Positions 35,718-45,783 of a stretch of 64,000 bases of DNA are shown one piece after another. Source of the stretch: Bacteroidota bacterium (lineage in GTDB: Bacteria; Bacteroidota; Bacteroidia; Bacteroidales; FEN-979); assembly GCA_026391355.1 (NCBI GenBank), contig JAPLDH010000008.1:1-64000 (forward strand). The letters are read 5' to 3'. The position numbers were made by a program, and so were the translations under genes. The notes under the pieces are model-generated. The model was not told where the DNA came from, ran no database searches, and worked only from the letters and a program-made list of their open reading frames with translations. How positions within the stretch are numbered: position 1 is the first letter of the stretch; each line of letters starts with the position of its first letter.

Positions 35718-37640
35718 ATGATTACTTTCAGCTATACGGTCTTTATTGTCCTGATCCCGTTCATCCTGTTTCTGTTGCTCGGTTTCTTTGGCAATAAATT
35801 CAAGCCGGTTGTCTCCGGGATCATTGGCACTACAGGATTGTTCACCTCCTTCCTGCTTTCCTGCTATACGGCCTGGCAATACTTTTTTGTTGTTCCGAAG
35901 GTAGGAGGAGCATTTGTGAAATTGATCGGCTACAATATTACCTGGTTACGGTTCACGGAAAATCTTCATGTTGATCTGGGGGTTCTCCTCGACCCTATAT
36001 CCGTGATGATGCTGATCGTTATCACCACCGTATCGTTCATGGTTCACCTGTACAGTATTGGTTATATGAAGGGAGAAAAAGGATTTGAACGTTTCTTTGC
36101 CTTCTTGTCATTGTTTAGCTTTGCAATGCTTGGTCTGGTTATCGCAACGAATATTTTCCAGATGTATATTTTCTGGGAACTGGTGGGCGTATCCTCTTAC
36201 CTGCTGATTGGGTTTTATTATGAAAAAGATACTGCTGTTGCTGCCTCCAAAAAAGCATTCATTGTTACCCGTTTTGCCGACCTGGGGTTCCTGATCGGGA
36301 TATTGATACTATCAGTAACTACCAAGACATTTGATTTTATTACCCTCACTGATCCGAAGGGGCCGGCGCTTATGCAGGGTGGTTCCATATTGTTTATGGG
36401 GTTATCGACCATGACATGGTCAATGATCTTTGTTTTTATGGGGGGCGCCGGAAAATCGGCCATGTTCCCGTTACACATCTGGTTGCCTGACGCCATGGAA
36501 GGCCCGACACCGGTTTCCGCATTGATCCATGCAGCAACCATGGTTGTAGCCGGGGTTTTCCTGGTAGCCCGTATGTTCCCGATTTACGTGATCTCAGCTC
36601 CGGCAGCGCTGGAAGTTGTCGCTTATGTTGGCGGATTCACTTCGCTGTTCGCGGCAGTCATAGCCTGTACCCAATTTGATATTAAAAGGGTGCTGGCCTA
36701 TTCAACCATGTCGCAGATCGGGTATATGATGCTGGCATTGGGGGTCTCCGGGTATGGTGGACATGAAGGCCTCGGATATATGGCATCCATGTTCCATCTC
36801 TTTACACACGCTTTCTTTAAAGCGTTGTTATTCCTTGGCGCCGGGGCCATCATCCATGCAGTCCACAGCAATTATATGAATGAGATGGGAGGTCTGCGTA
36901 AGTACCTTCCGATCACCCATGCAACCTTCCTGATCGCCTGCCTTGCAATTGCCGGTATCCCGCCGTTCGCCGGTTTCTTCAGCAAGGACGAGATCCTGGC
37001 TGCTGCCTTTGAACACAATAAAATCCTCTGGGCAGTTGAATATGCAGTGGCCGGTTTAACCGCATTCTATATGTTCCGCCTCTACTTTTCAGTGTTCTGG
37101 GGGAAAGAGGTTCACTATCACCATACTCCGCATGAAGCGCCGCTGGTGATGACCATTCCCCTTATGCTTCTTGCAGCCGGTTCAATTTTTGCAGGATTCA
37201 TCCCCTTCCAGAATCTGGTGACTTCCGACGGCCTTCCATTCGTGAAAGAGATTGAACTCTCCATTGCAATTCCATCAGTATTCATTGCCTTGCTGGGGAT
37301 TGTAATTGCAACAATTTTCTACAGGAAAGAGACCACGTTACCGGAAAAATTGGCAAAAGGCCTGGGGGGCTTTTACAGGGCTGCCTTTCATAAATTCTAT
37401 TTCGATGAACTTTATCTCTTCATCACTAAAAAGATCATCTTTAACCATATTTCGACTCCGATCGCCTGGTTCGACCGTCATATCGTTGACGGAGGCATGA
37501 ATGGTGTATCCTTTGTCACAAATCAGGTTTCCGATAAGATCAAGCGGTTTCAGTCGGGACAACTGCAGCAATATGCCTGGGTATTTGTCTCCGGGGCGAT
37601 CGCTTTGGCTTTGGCATTCATTTATTACTGGACTTTATAA
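35718..37640 (+). CDS. nuoL: NADH-quinone oxidoreductase subunit L
   Basis: A 640-aa antiporter-like subunit with about 14 helices plus the long lateral helix at the C-terminus. Motifs are FWELVGVSSYLLIGFYYEKD (key Glu), GKSAMFPLHIWLPDAMEGPT with PVSALIHAATMV (Lys/His of the proton path), and THAFFKALLFLGAGAIIHA. Length is normal. Confidence 0.96.
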   Translation: MITFSYTVFIVLIPFILFLLLGFFGNKFKPVVSGIIGTTGLFTSFLLSCYTAWQYFFVVPKVGGAFVKLIGYNITWLRFTENLHVDLGVLLDPISVMMLIVITTVSFMVHLYSIGYMKGEKGFERFFAFLSLFSFAMLGLVIATNIFQMYIFWELVGVSSYLLIGFYYEKDTAVAASKKAFIVTRFADLGFLIGILILSVTTKTFDFITLTDPKGPALMQGGSILFMGLSTMTWSMIFVFMGGAGKSAMFPLHIWLPDAMEGPTPVSALIHAATMVVAGVFLVARMFPIYVISAPAALEVVAYVGGFTSLFAAVIACTQFDIKRVLAYSTMSQIGYMMLALGVSGYGGHEGLGYMASMFHLFTHAFFKALLFLGAGAIIHAVHSNYMNEMGGLRKYLPITHATFLIACLAIAGIPPFAGFFSKDEILAAAFEHNKILWAVEYAVAGLTAFYMFRLYFSVFWGKEVHYHHTPHEAPLVMTIPLMLLAAGSIFAGFIPFQNLVTSDGLPFVKEIELSIAIPSVFIALLGIVIATIFYRKETTLPEKLAKGLGGFYRAAFHKFYFDELYLFITKKIIFNHISTPIAWFDRHIVDGGMNGVSFVTNQVSDKIKRFQSGQLQQYAWVFVSGAIALALAFIYYWTL

Positions 37641-37652
37641 ATTTATAAACGA

Positions 37653-39155
37653 ATGGATTTTCTCACCCTATTTATTGTCATCCCGATCATAACCATGATC
37701 GGAATTGTTCTGGTAAGGGATACGAAACAGGTTAAGATAGTTTCCGCGGTCGGAATGACCCTGCAGCTCATCAATTCAGCCATCCTTATCATTATGTTTC
37801 TTTTGCAACGGAGTGCAGGCAATATTGCTGAAATTCTTTTCATCAAGGATGTGGTTTGGTACCCGAGCTTAAATATCCATTATTTCGTTGGAGTTGACGG
37901 GGTTTCTGTTGCAATGCTCGGGTTGACATCCATCGTGATCTTTGCAGGGATATTCGCTTCCTGGGAAGTAAAAGATCTTACTAAAGAATTCTTTATCTCA
38001 CTGATCCTTTTATCAACCGGGGTATATGGATTCTTTATCTCCCTCGACCTTTTCACCATGTTTCTGTTTTACGAGGTAGCAGTAATACCGATGTACCTTT
38101 TAATCGGAATATGGGGAAGTGGTCCGCGGCATTACTCCGCAATGAAGCTGACATTGATGTTGATGGGAGGTTCGGCTTTCATTCTTGTGGGCCTTCTCGG
38201 GTTATATTTCAATTCAAACCCAACGGGAGGTCCATTAACTTTTGACCTGATCCATATTTCGAAGATTCATATCCCGCTTAATATACAGTTGTTCTTCTTT
38301 CCATTCCTTTTCCTGGGCTTTGGTGTCCTGGGTGCCCTTTATCCCTTTCATACATGGTCGCCCGATGGTCATGCTTCAGCGCCCACTGCTGTTTCTATGC
38401 TTCATGCAGGCGTATTGATGAAACTTGGTGGATATGGTTGCTATCGCGTGGCTGTCTTCCTTTTACCGGATGCAGCACACCAATTGGGATGGATATTCCT
38501 GATCCTGACTACGATCAGTGTTATTTACGGAGCCTTTGGCGCCATCTGGCAGAAAGATCTTAAATACATCAATGCATACTCATCGGTGAGCCACTGCGGC
38601 CTGGTATTGTTTGCCATCCTTATGTTCAATAAAACAGCGATGAACGGCGCCATCATCCAGATGATATCACACGGGATCATGACAGCTCTTTTCTTTGCAT
38701 TGATCGGGATGATCTATGGCCGGACCCATACCCGGTTAATCAACGAAATGGGTGGACTCATGAAGGTTATGCCCTTCCTCGCAGTTGCTTATGTAATAGG
38801 TGGTCTTGCATCCCTCGGATTACCCGGTTTTAGCGGGTTTGTGGCTGAAATGACCATTTTTTTCGGAGCCTTCCAGCATCCTGATGTATTTCACCGTGTG
38901 GTGACCATCATTGCCTGCTCATCGATCGTGGTGACCGCCGTCTATATATTGCGTGTGGTGGGAATTCTTTTGATGGGAAAGATCAGAAATGATCATTTCC
39001 TGGAGATAAGAGATGCAAAATGGCATGAGAAACTTAGTGTAGGAGTCCTGATCTTCGGAATTACAGCGATTGGACTTGCTCCATTATGGTTGTCGGATAT
39101 GATTAATAACGGGTTAACGCCGATCATCACAAGATTGCTTGCTGCAGTACAATAA
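37653..39155 (+). CDS. nuoM: NADH-quinone oxidoreductase subunit M
   Basis: A 500-aa antiporter-like subunit. Motifs are FLFYEVAVIPMYLLIGIWGS (key Glu), LYPFHTWSPDGHASAPTAVS with MLHAGVLMKLGGYG, and YSSVSHCGLVLFA. It follows nuoL by 12 bp. Confidence 0.96.
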   Translation: MDFLTLFIVIPIITMIGIVLVRDTKQVKIVSAVGMTLQLINSAILIIMFLLQRSAGNIAEILFIKDVVWYPSLNIHYFVGVDGVSVAMLGLTSIVIFAGIFASWEVKDLTKEFFISLILLSTGVYGFFISLDLFTMFLFYEVAVIPMYLLIGIWGSGPRHYSAMKLTLMLMGGSAFILVGLLGLYFNSNPTGGPLTFDLIHISKIHIPLNIQLFFFPFLFLGFGVLGALYPFHTWSPDGHASAPTAVSMLHAGVLMKLGGYGCYRVAVFLLPDAAHQLGWIFLILTTISVIYGAFGAIWQKDLKYINAYSSVSHCGLVLFAILMFNKTAMNGAIIQMISHGIMTALFFALIGMIYGRTHTRLINEMGGLMKVMPFLAVAYVIGGLASLGLPGFSGFVAEMTIFFGAFQHPDVFHRVVTIIACSSIVVTAVYILRVVGILLMGKIRNDHFLEIRDAKWHEKLSVGVLIFGITAIGLAPLWLSDMINNGLTPIITRLLAAVQ

Positions 39156-39158
39156 CCT

Positions 39159-39205
39159 CTGCAAGGAATTGCAACTGGGAACTGTGAACTGCAAACTGAA
39201 AACTC
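39159..39205. repeat. Tandem word array (AACTG family) between nuoM and nuoN
   Basis: Words GCAACTGG, GAACTGT, GAACTGC, AAACTGA, AAACT; period 7. The same family lies in the opposite orientation at 41204-41247, on the far side of nuoN and two small genes, and again inside a flx gene at 63239-63269. Confidence 0.8.
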
Positions 39206-39247
39206 TTTTTAATATCAGGAATTAATAATAATTAAAATATTTGACCG

Positions 39248-40657
39248 ATGCTTGTAATGAGACATGAACTGTTGCTGGTTATCATCACGGTAATTCTTTT
39301 ACTTGTCGAAATCTTTTTACCCAAAGATCAGAAACACAAGATCATTCTTCCAGCTATACTTTTATTCACAATCGTGACTATTCTTGGGTTTCTTCCTGGC
39401 ATTACAGGTGAGCTTTTCGGCGGCATGTACGTTTCCACAGCCCTCACCATGACCATGAAGAATATCCTGAACATCGGGACACTCATCGTTTTTATCCAAT
39501 CAGTCAGTTGGTTGAAAAAAGAAGAGAACAAGGAAAAGATCAGTGAATTTTACCTGCTGCTGCTTTCTACGCTGATTGGTATGGATTACATGATCTCTTC
39601 AGGGGATTTCATGATGTTCTATCTGGGACTTGAACTGGCTACCATTCCCATTGCCACACTTGCTGCTTTTGAACGTTACAGGGAGAAATCAGCCGAAGCC
39701 GGCGTTAAATTGATATTTACCTCAGCGCTTTCATCGGGAATCCTCCTTTATGGGATCTCGATGATCTATGGAACTACCGGTTCTGTTTACTTCACTGATG
39801 TAAAAGCAGCATTTGAAGCTACACCGTTACAGATTCTTGCTTTCATCTTTTTCTTTGCCGGTATGGCTTTTAAGATCGCTATTGTTCCTTTCCACCTATG
39901 GATTGCAGATGTGTATGAAGGAGCTCCTATAAATGTCACATCCTATCTTTCGGTAATTTCAAAAGGAGCAGCGGTATTTATCCTGATGATCATTCTCTAT
40001 ACTGTATTTGCTAAAATTGCCATTATTTGGAGAGATGTCCTTTATGTGACCTCAATCATCACAATGACCGTCGGAAATCTTTTTGCCATACGTCAGCGTA
40101 ATATCAAACGATTCCTGGCATTCTCCTCCATTGCGCAGGCGGGCTTTATCCTGCTTGGGTTGATCGGACAAAGCCAGCTTGGGATGACTACCGTGATCTA
40201 TTTTGTACTGATCTATATCTTCTCAAATCTTGCTGCCTTCGGAGTTGCCGGGATCATCGCAAATGTAACAGGAAAGGAAACCATCGATGATTATGATGGT
40301 TTCTACCGGACGAATCCGTTATTAAGCCTGACCATGATGCTGGCATTATTTTCTCTGGCAGGGATTCCGCCTGTAGCAGGTTTCTTCGGGAAGTTTTTCC
40401 TGTTTGCGGCCGCTGCACAGAAAGGGTTTTATATCCTGGTTTTTATTGCCGTTCTGAATACGATTATTTCATTGTATTATTACCTGCTTGTGATTAAAGC
40501 AATGTTTCTAAATACCAGTGATCAGCCGATCGGGTATTTCAGGAGTGACAATTATACACGGATCGGACTACTGCTTTGCGTTGCCGGTATCCTCGTCATT
40601 GGATTTGCCAGTCCTGTATATGAGTTTATTTTAAATTTGAGTTACGGATTGTATTAA
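39248..40657 (+). CDS. nuoN: NADH-quinone oxidoreductase subunit N
   Basis: A 469-aa antiporter-like subunit that ends the nuo operon. Motifs are MMFYLGLELATIPIATLAAF (key Glu), FKIAIVPFHLWIADVYEGAP and FSSIAQAGFILLGL. The ATG at 39248 may be preceded by the real RBS region AATATTTGACC; a second Met lies three codons in. It is the last recognised complex I gene; nuoE, nuoF and nuoG are absent from the window. Confidence 0.95.
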   Translation: MLVMRHELLLVIITVILLLVEIFLPKDQKHKIILPAILLFTIVTILGFLPGITGELFGGMYVSTALTMTMKNILNIGTLIVFIQSVSWLKKEENKEKISEFYLLLLSTLIGMDYMISSGDFMMFYLGLELATIPIATLAAFERYREKSAEAGVKLIFTSALSSGILLYGISMIYGTTGSVYFTDVKAAFEATPLQILAFIFFFAGMAFKIAIVPFHLWIADVYEGAPINVTSYLSVISKGAAVFILMIILYTVFAKIAIIWRDVLYVTSIITMTVGNLFAIRQRNIKRFLAFSSIAQAGFILLGLIGQSQLGMTTVIYFVLIYIFSNLAAFGVAGIIANVTGKETIDDYDGFYRTNPLLSLTMMLALFSLAGIPPVAGFFGKFFLFAAAAQKGFYILVFIAVLNTIISLYYYLLVIKAMFLNTSDQPIGYFRSDNYTRIGLLLCVAGILVIGFASPVYEFILNLSYGLY

Positions 40658-40667
40658 AGCCCCTCCC

Positions 40668-40997
40668 ATGCCACTTAATAAAGGAAAACATATCGTCGCA
40701 GAAATCGAAGGAGTCAGGTGTACTGTTGTCGAAACCGGGCTTTCTGAAAGCCGTGCGCTATTTCTGAAAGAGCTTCTTACAAGCAACGAGTATGAGGTAA
40801 GATTGGAGAAAGAGAAGGCCAAGGACGGCGCATTGCTTGAAACATACATTCTTGGTGTTACTGATTTACTTTTCAACCCGGTCATTGCAGTTTATATGCA
40901 CAAGTTAAAAAGGGATGACGGTCATGAAGTGACGCCTGCCTTTTGGAATCAATGGCCAACCGACCAGGATATTACATACTGGATGGTTGCAAGATAA
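40668..40997 (+). CDS. Conserved hypothetical protein after nuoN (109 aa)
   Basis: No family is recognised. It has alternating strands and a helix (SESRALFLKELLTSNEYEVR) and no signal or membrane helix. The middle segment ILGVTDLLFNPVIAVYMHKL and the end FWNQWPTDQDITYWMVAR look conserved-protein-like. It follows nuoN by 10 bp and is probably the end of the operon transcript. It may be a small soluble protein; nothing ties it to complex I except position. Confidence 0.65.
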   Translation: MPLNKGKHIVAEIEGVRCTVVETGLSESRALFLKELLTSNEYEVRLEKEKAKDGALLETYILGVTDLLFNPVIAVYMHKLKRDDGHEVTPAFWNQWPTDQDITYWMVAR

Positions 40998-41004
40998 TTT
41001 CCGG

Positions 41005-41199
41005 ATGGCAAAGTTCAGTAAAATACTTGGAATTGTCGTTTCTTCCCTGTTCATACTTATGGGGGTTACCCTTTTTCTAGGTCTGTTCCCGACACAATTA
41101 CCCACTGAAGTTCGGGTTATTCTTTCTATATTTTTATTTCTTTATGGTGCCTGGAAATTGGTGAAGTACATCATGAAAGACAGGACTAGAGAGGAATAG
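41005..41199 (+). CDS. Small two-helix membrane protein (64 aa)
   Basis: MAKFSKILGIVVSSLFILMG begins a first transmembrane helix that runs to about residue 28. A short loop (PTQLPTEV) and a second helix (ILSIFLFLYGAWKLVKYI) follow, with a basic C-terminus. It lies 7 bp after the preceding gene. A TTG at 40987 would lengthen it by six codons, but the ATG is preferred. Function unknown. Confidence 0.6.
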   Translation: MAKFSKILGIVVSSLFILMGVTLFLGLFPTQLPTEVRVILSIFLFLYGAWKLVKYIMKDRTREE

Positions 41200-41203
41200 T
41201 CTT

Positions 41204-41247
41204 TGGTTTCCAGTTTGCAGTTCCCAGTTCGCAGTTCCCAGTTAAAT
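41204..41247. repeat. Tandem word array (AACTG family, inverted copy)
   Basis: Reads CAGTTTGCAGTTCCCAGTTC then GCAGTTCCCAGTT; on the minus strand this is the same word family as 39159-39205. Together they bracket nuoN and two small genes as an inverted pair. Confidence 0.8.
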
Positions 41248-41308
41248 CGTTGAAACAGTATTTTTCGGGGATACAATTGTCTCTTTGACTCATGTTTCCG
41301 GGAATCAA

Positions 41309-41363
41309 ATTATTAATTGTGAAAATTTTGACAATGGGATTTGGAAATTATTATTTAAGTTTG
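41309..41363 (+). promoter_or_regulatory. Left copy of a 41-bp direct repeat carrying a promoter
   Basis: Bases 41309-41349 match 51388-51428 at 37 of 41 positions. The copy contains TTGACAAT (41328-41335), and a -7 element TAAGTTTG follows at 41356-41363; the 25-bp spacing is a little long. It lies 18 bp before the MNT gene start. The two copies frame a 10-kb accessory island. Confidence 0.65.
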
Positions 41364-41381
41364 TGATCAAGTTACCTATTT

Positions 41382-41699
41382 ATGATTGCGGTCAAAAAAC
41401 TGGATGAAATTGTTAAACGGATCGTTGAAGTGTACCAACCGGAAAAGGTTATTCTGTTCGGATCCTATGCTAACGGAACTGCAAAGGAGACCAGCGACAT
41501 AGATTTACTCTTAGTAAAACAAACAGATGAAGTTCCGGTTGAACGTGCCGTCACAGTTCGAAGGTCATTGAGAGGCTTTTTATTTCCTATGGACATCCTT
41601 GTCTACACTCCTAAAGAAATTGAAAATTCCAGTAGAAATAAATTTTCATTTGTATCGCGGGTTTTAAAATCCGGAAAAATTCTGTATGACAAATGCTGA
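41382..41699 (+). CDS. MNT-type nucleotidyltransferase domain protein
   Basis: A 105-aa minimal nucleotidyltransferase. The core motif GSYANGTAKETSDIDLLLV (GSx10DxD) is intact, with a further Asp in FPMDILVY. Such proteins pair with HEPN partners in type VII toxin-antitoxin systems, where the MNT antitoxin adenylylates (AMPylates) the HEPN RNase. The HEPN gene overlaps its end by 14 bp. Its promoter lies within the left direct repeat. Confidence 0.85.
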   Translation: MIAVKKLDEIVKRIVEVYQPEKVILFGSYANGTAKETSDIDLLLVKQTDEVPVERAVTVRRSLRGFLFPMDILVYTPKEIENSSRNKFSFVSRVLKSGKILYDKC

Positions 41700-41934
41700 G
41701 TTGATTCATGAATGGTTGAGGAAATCCAGGCATGATCTGGGATATTTATTGGATCTGATTGGAACAAAGGAAAATTCCTTTGAGAATTATTATATGAAAG
41801 TTGATGAAATATCCCGTTATGCAGTACAGATCAGATACCCTGATTCAATTCTTGAATTGTCGGAACAGCAAATAGATGAAGCGTTGAAAATTGCTGAAGA
41901 ACTTTTTGATCTGATTTATCTAAAAACGAAGTAA
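41686..41934 (+). CDS. HEPN domain protein, internally deleted
   Basis: An 82-aa protein; usual HEPN partners are about 125-135 aa. The start (HEWLRKSRHDLG) and the end (DEISRYAVQIRYPDS, then EALKIAEELFDLIY) both match the family. The middle with the FHCQQCAEKYLKA-type helix and its lead-in is missing. The join lies at K-S-x-H-D-L, a string that occurs at both ends of the missing part in full-length relatives (my recollection of the family), so an in-frame deletion between short repeats is likely. Whether it still acts as a toxin is doubtful. Confidence 0.7.
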   Translation: MTNAELIHEWLRKSRHDLGYLLDLIGTKENSFENYYMKVDEISRYAVQIRYPDSILELSEQQIDEALKIAEELFDLIYLKTK

Positions 41935-42067
41935 CATAGCCCTTTTCACCATTCGATCGCCTCCTATCTAAAATTTCGTTTTCCAACTTCTCATTTTGGC
42001 TAGTAGAGGGATGAACCTTCTGCAAATCTAAGAGACGGCTGGCAGGGTTGATCGCATGTTCGATTGC

Positions 42068-45000
42068 TCAATTATCCTTCAGGCATCTAACGCTGAATCC
42101 ATTACTCCTCAGCGCCGGATAGGCCGACACACTCGGATCAAAGGAATTCATTCCATAGCTCCAGGATTTCGTTGCGCCATGGGAAGTTGACGACCAGAAA
42201 AACGTTGCAAACCCGTTCCAGTCCCATGTTGTATTCATATGCCGGGCACCGGATAATGTAGCATTGAACCCTGAATAACCGGTGGAGAGCAACGGCAACG
42301 CAGCAAAAGCGTTACTGATATAAGTGGCAAATAATGTATTCCAGTCTGCTTCAGTAGGAACATGCCAGCCGGGTGGGCAGAATCCCTGGGTTGACAATGT
42401 TTCATCGTACTGCATCAGTTCGTCCCATTGGTAATCGCGGATATCGGTCAGCGGGTTCCCACAAATTAAAGGTAACGCGTTACGCGTCACGATTGTCACG
42501 ATTGCGCTGGCCGAGCATAACGCAACATTCGTATAGGAGTATGTAATTTGATGGGAGCCGACTCCTGCAAGTGCGGGATAGAAGATGCCGTTTGTAACAC
42601 CGGATCCTGAATAAGTTCCTCCTAATGGGATTCCGCCTTTCAACCGGAAGGGTTGTGCAACAGTTGTTGTAACAGAGTCATTGCACCGGGTAAGGGTGAC
42701 AACCGGTGTAGTTGCAACCCCCATGGTGATGGTATTGCTGGTAGCGGGATTTCCGCTTGTGCAGGTGAGGTTTGAGGTTAACGTGCAGGTAATCTGATCG
42801 CCGTTGAGAGGAATATATTGGTAAGTGGTACTGTTGGTCCCGACGTTAATTCCGTTGACTTTCCACAGGTAAACCGGGGTTGTTCCTCCATTAGTCGGAG
42901 TGGCAATGAAGGTTATAGAAGTTCCGCTGCAAACAGTAGTGACAGGAGTGGTAATTACAATGCTTACCGGATTCACGGTATTCTCCACCATCGTGATTGT
43001 GTTGGAGATAGCAGGGTTGCCAGTCGGGCAGGCAATATTTGAGTTCAAAATACATGTTACAAGATCACCGTTGGCCGGAATATAGGAATAGACAGGATTA
43101 TTCGTACCAACCCCGATCCCGTTTACTTTCCACGAATAAGACGGAGTTGTTCCAAGTTGCAGTGAATGTAACTGAGGTACCGGAACATACCGGGTTATCA
43201 GAAGGCGATATTGTCACAGACACCGGCAGGTTTGGATTTACTACCATGTTAACTGCATTTGAGGTTGCCGGGTTGTTTGATGTACATAATGTATTTGAAG
43301 AGGTCAGAATGCAGGTAATGATATCAGCATTTACCGGTACATATGTCATCGTAGATGCATCCGGATATAATCCGCCACCATTCACCTTCCATTGGTATGA
43401 TGGTGAAGTTCCTCCATTGGTGGGGGTAGCTGTGTAGGTAACGGATGTGCCTTCACAGACTGTGTCAGCCGATCCTGAAATCGTGACGTTTACGACCACT
43501 TGAGGAATGACTGTAATTTCAATTACATTTGATTCCACAGCCCCACTCCAGTCCGTCATACAATCTACCCTGGCAATACGTTTAAACCAGGTCGTTTGTG
43601 TAACCAGTCCAGAACTATAAGATGAAGAATTGCTGGCAGCGATATCAGTAAATCCCGCCGTACTGCTTGTGGTCGATAATTGCCACTTGTATTCAAGGGT
43701 ACCGAAAAATCCCGATGGGGCTTGAAGGTTGCTCAGGGTTGTCGGAATATAATTTCCACACCCGCTCTGATCATTGCCAATGCTTCCTCCGTTTGTAGGA
43801 TTACTGCACGGAGGAGTGTAGCTCCAGAAGACGACCACTGTATCAGATATAATACCAAAAATTTCAGCATATACGTGATCTTCACCCGGAGTAACGCCTG
43901 TTTGTGTATAGCAATATTGCGCATTCCCTGATGCATCGGTATATCCGTTGCCCGTAAAGGGATTTATCCCGCTTACATAGAAATTCACCAGCACACCGAC
44001 TACAGGGTTTGCCAGGTTATCAGTAACATGAGCGGTCAGGCAAACACTGGTAACATTCAATTGCCCATAAGATGTATCAGGTGAAAGTGTAACATTCTGA
44101 ACTGTTGTAACCGGAGATAATGAACACCCACCAGGATAACCATAAGAGTCATTGCTGCCCCAGCCATAAACAAATACTCCGAAAGGAAACGTACTATTGA
44201 ATGTATGTGATCCTACAGAAACAGACCTCTGCGCTCCATAATAATTAGTGACACCAATCTGTACAAAAGCACCATTGGGAATTAAAACGCCGTCCTGGTA
44301 AATGGTTCCAAGGGCATAATCGGGAGCAACTACATTCACCCAATGCGAAGAAAAAGGAGTCATACCAGCAACATTACAAATCGTATAGTTCGTTAAAAAT
44401 TGTTCCTTTGGAGGAATTAACATCATGAATGGATCACCCGTAATACCTCCTGAACAATAATGTCCTTTGGCAAATTGGGCCAGGATTGTTGCCTTCGAGG
44501 TGGTTATTGAATTGTACCCGGCCAAGTTCGTTTCATAATAATCACCTGTATTGATGGTGGAAACCAATGTTCCGTTTATAGAAATATTTGTTCCATCCTC
44601 TGCTGCAACTATTCTGAAAATATCCCCACTGTTATCCCTGCCTGCTAATGGTACCGTTACAAAATTCTTCCCCCAGGAATAACAGGGGAACATCTGTTCC
44701 ACCATATGATCTGCAAAAAAACATGATGGTGATGGCACAAAGCCAATACCTACTGATCCGAATACAGCTACAGGGAAATTCGATTGTACCCTGGATCCTG
44801 TTACATCTTCATCGACGTTTGGAGCTTCAACAAAATAGGTCTGTCCCTGGTCAAGATTTATGTTGGTCGTGGAATTTGTCTGGTGATTAAAAATCGTCAG
44901 AGAAGTTCCGTCTTGTGTTGCAACAATGCTAAAGCTGGAGCCTGAGTTGGCATAAGTAGTCTTATAAGTTATTATTCTGTAATCTATTCCTAAAGCAGTC

Positions 45001-45401
45001 ACGGGTAAAGCCAGGAACGCATCAGTGGAAGAAGGTTCATTATTGAGTCCATATACAGATATAGGATCTGCTGATACGATCCTTATGCCCTTATCTTCAA
45101 TTCCGCTCTGAAGAACTACAGCATTAGGCAGGGCCAGTTGGGTCACAATTCCAGGTGTAACGGTAAAACTTTGATTCACGCCAGGAAAGGCTGATTGAAC
45201 TATACCACTGGTCGCATAGTTGGAGGAAATAAAAAGCTTGATAGTTGCTGTAAGATCAACGTTTGGAGGAAAAGCAATCCAGAAATCAGTCCCAACATTA
45301 GTAATTGTTTGTGAATTACCGGCGAAAACCAAAATAAAGCCAAGTAATATTATGAGTAAATAGTTTTTCAATGTTATGAAATTGAAAATTGGGAAGCCCA
45401 C
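42068..45401 (-). pseudogene. Surface protein with IgGFc-binding-like, Ig-like and FISUMP domains, frameshifted
   Basis: The N-terminal part (45401 to 43098, 767 aa) has a signal segment, then GTDFWIAFPPNVDLTATIKL, the start of an IgGFc-binding-type N-terminal domain. Ig-like units (VCEGTSVTYTATPTNGGTSP and similar) follow. The frame breaks near 43154, where ...FTAT jumps to WNNSVLF and stops. The rest (to 42068, 326 aa beyond the break) continues in another frame with more Ig-like units and a C-terminal FISUMP domain (FCPPGWHVPTEADWN, FSVRCLKDN). The junction lacks about 4-5 codons plus one base compared with other units. It was probably one secreted cell-surface protein. A second decayed copy is at 47114-50980. 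Confidence 0.75.
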
Positions 45402-45783
45402 TCAAAATTACGAAATATAAATGCATTTCAGAATATTCTGCCTATTAGACAACATTTTGATAAAATAGTTTACCATGATTATAAAGAAAAACCCCTTGCC
45501 GGTATTCTGACAGCCTCCACCCTTGGGGCTGACCAAAATGTAATACAATGTTTTAGTACCCCCTGCAAATCAAACCCTTGTCAATTGCAGCGACACGACA
45601 TGCCGTGTCCGGTCATGTTTCTAATGTGCTTTTCTACCGTTGCTGCACTTCCATAACTAATGAGATGATATTTAACCGATATCGGCTTTTTTGTTTTATT
45701 AGGTACAACATAGGTACAACAAATAATAAGGGGTTTGCCATTTTCAACTTCATCATTCTCAACCATGTGTCGATTGGTTTTAA
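45402..45783. other. Intergenic stretch without a supported gene
   Basis: About 380 bp between the first FISUMP gene and the ATPase gene. A 76-codon frame on the minus strand (45581-45811) has no family resemblance and overlaps the ATPase end, so I do not call it. The stretch contains a near-repeat AGGTACAACATAGGTACAAC at about 45700. No terminator or RNA is evident. Confidence 0.5.

Noticed and set aside
42818-43437. Plus-strand frames opposite the FISUMP gene
   Set aside because: They are low-complexity shadows of the repeated Ig-like domains on the minus strand.
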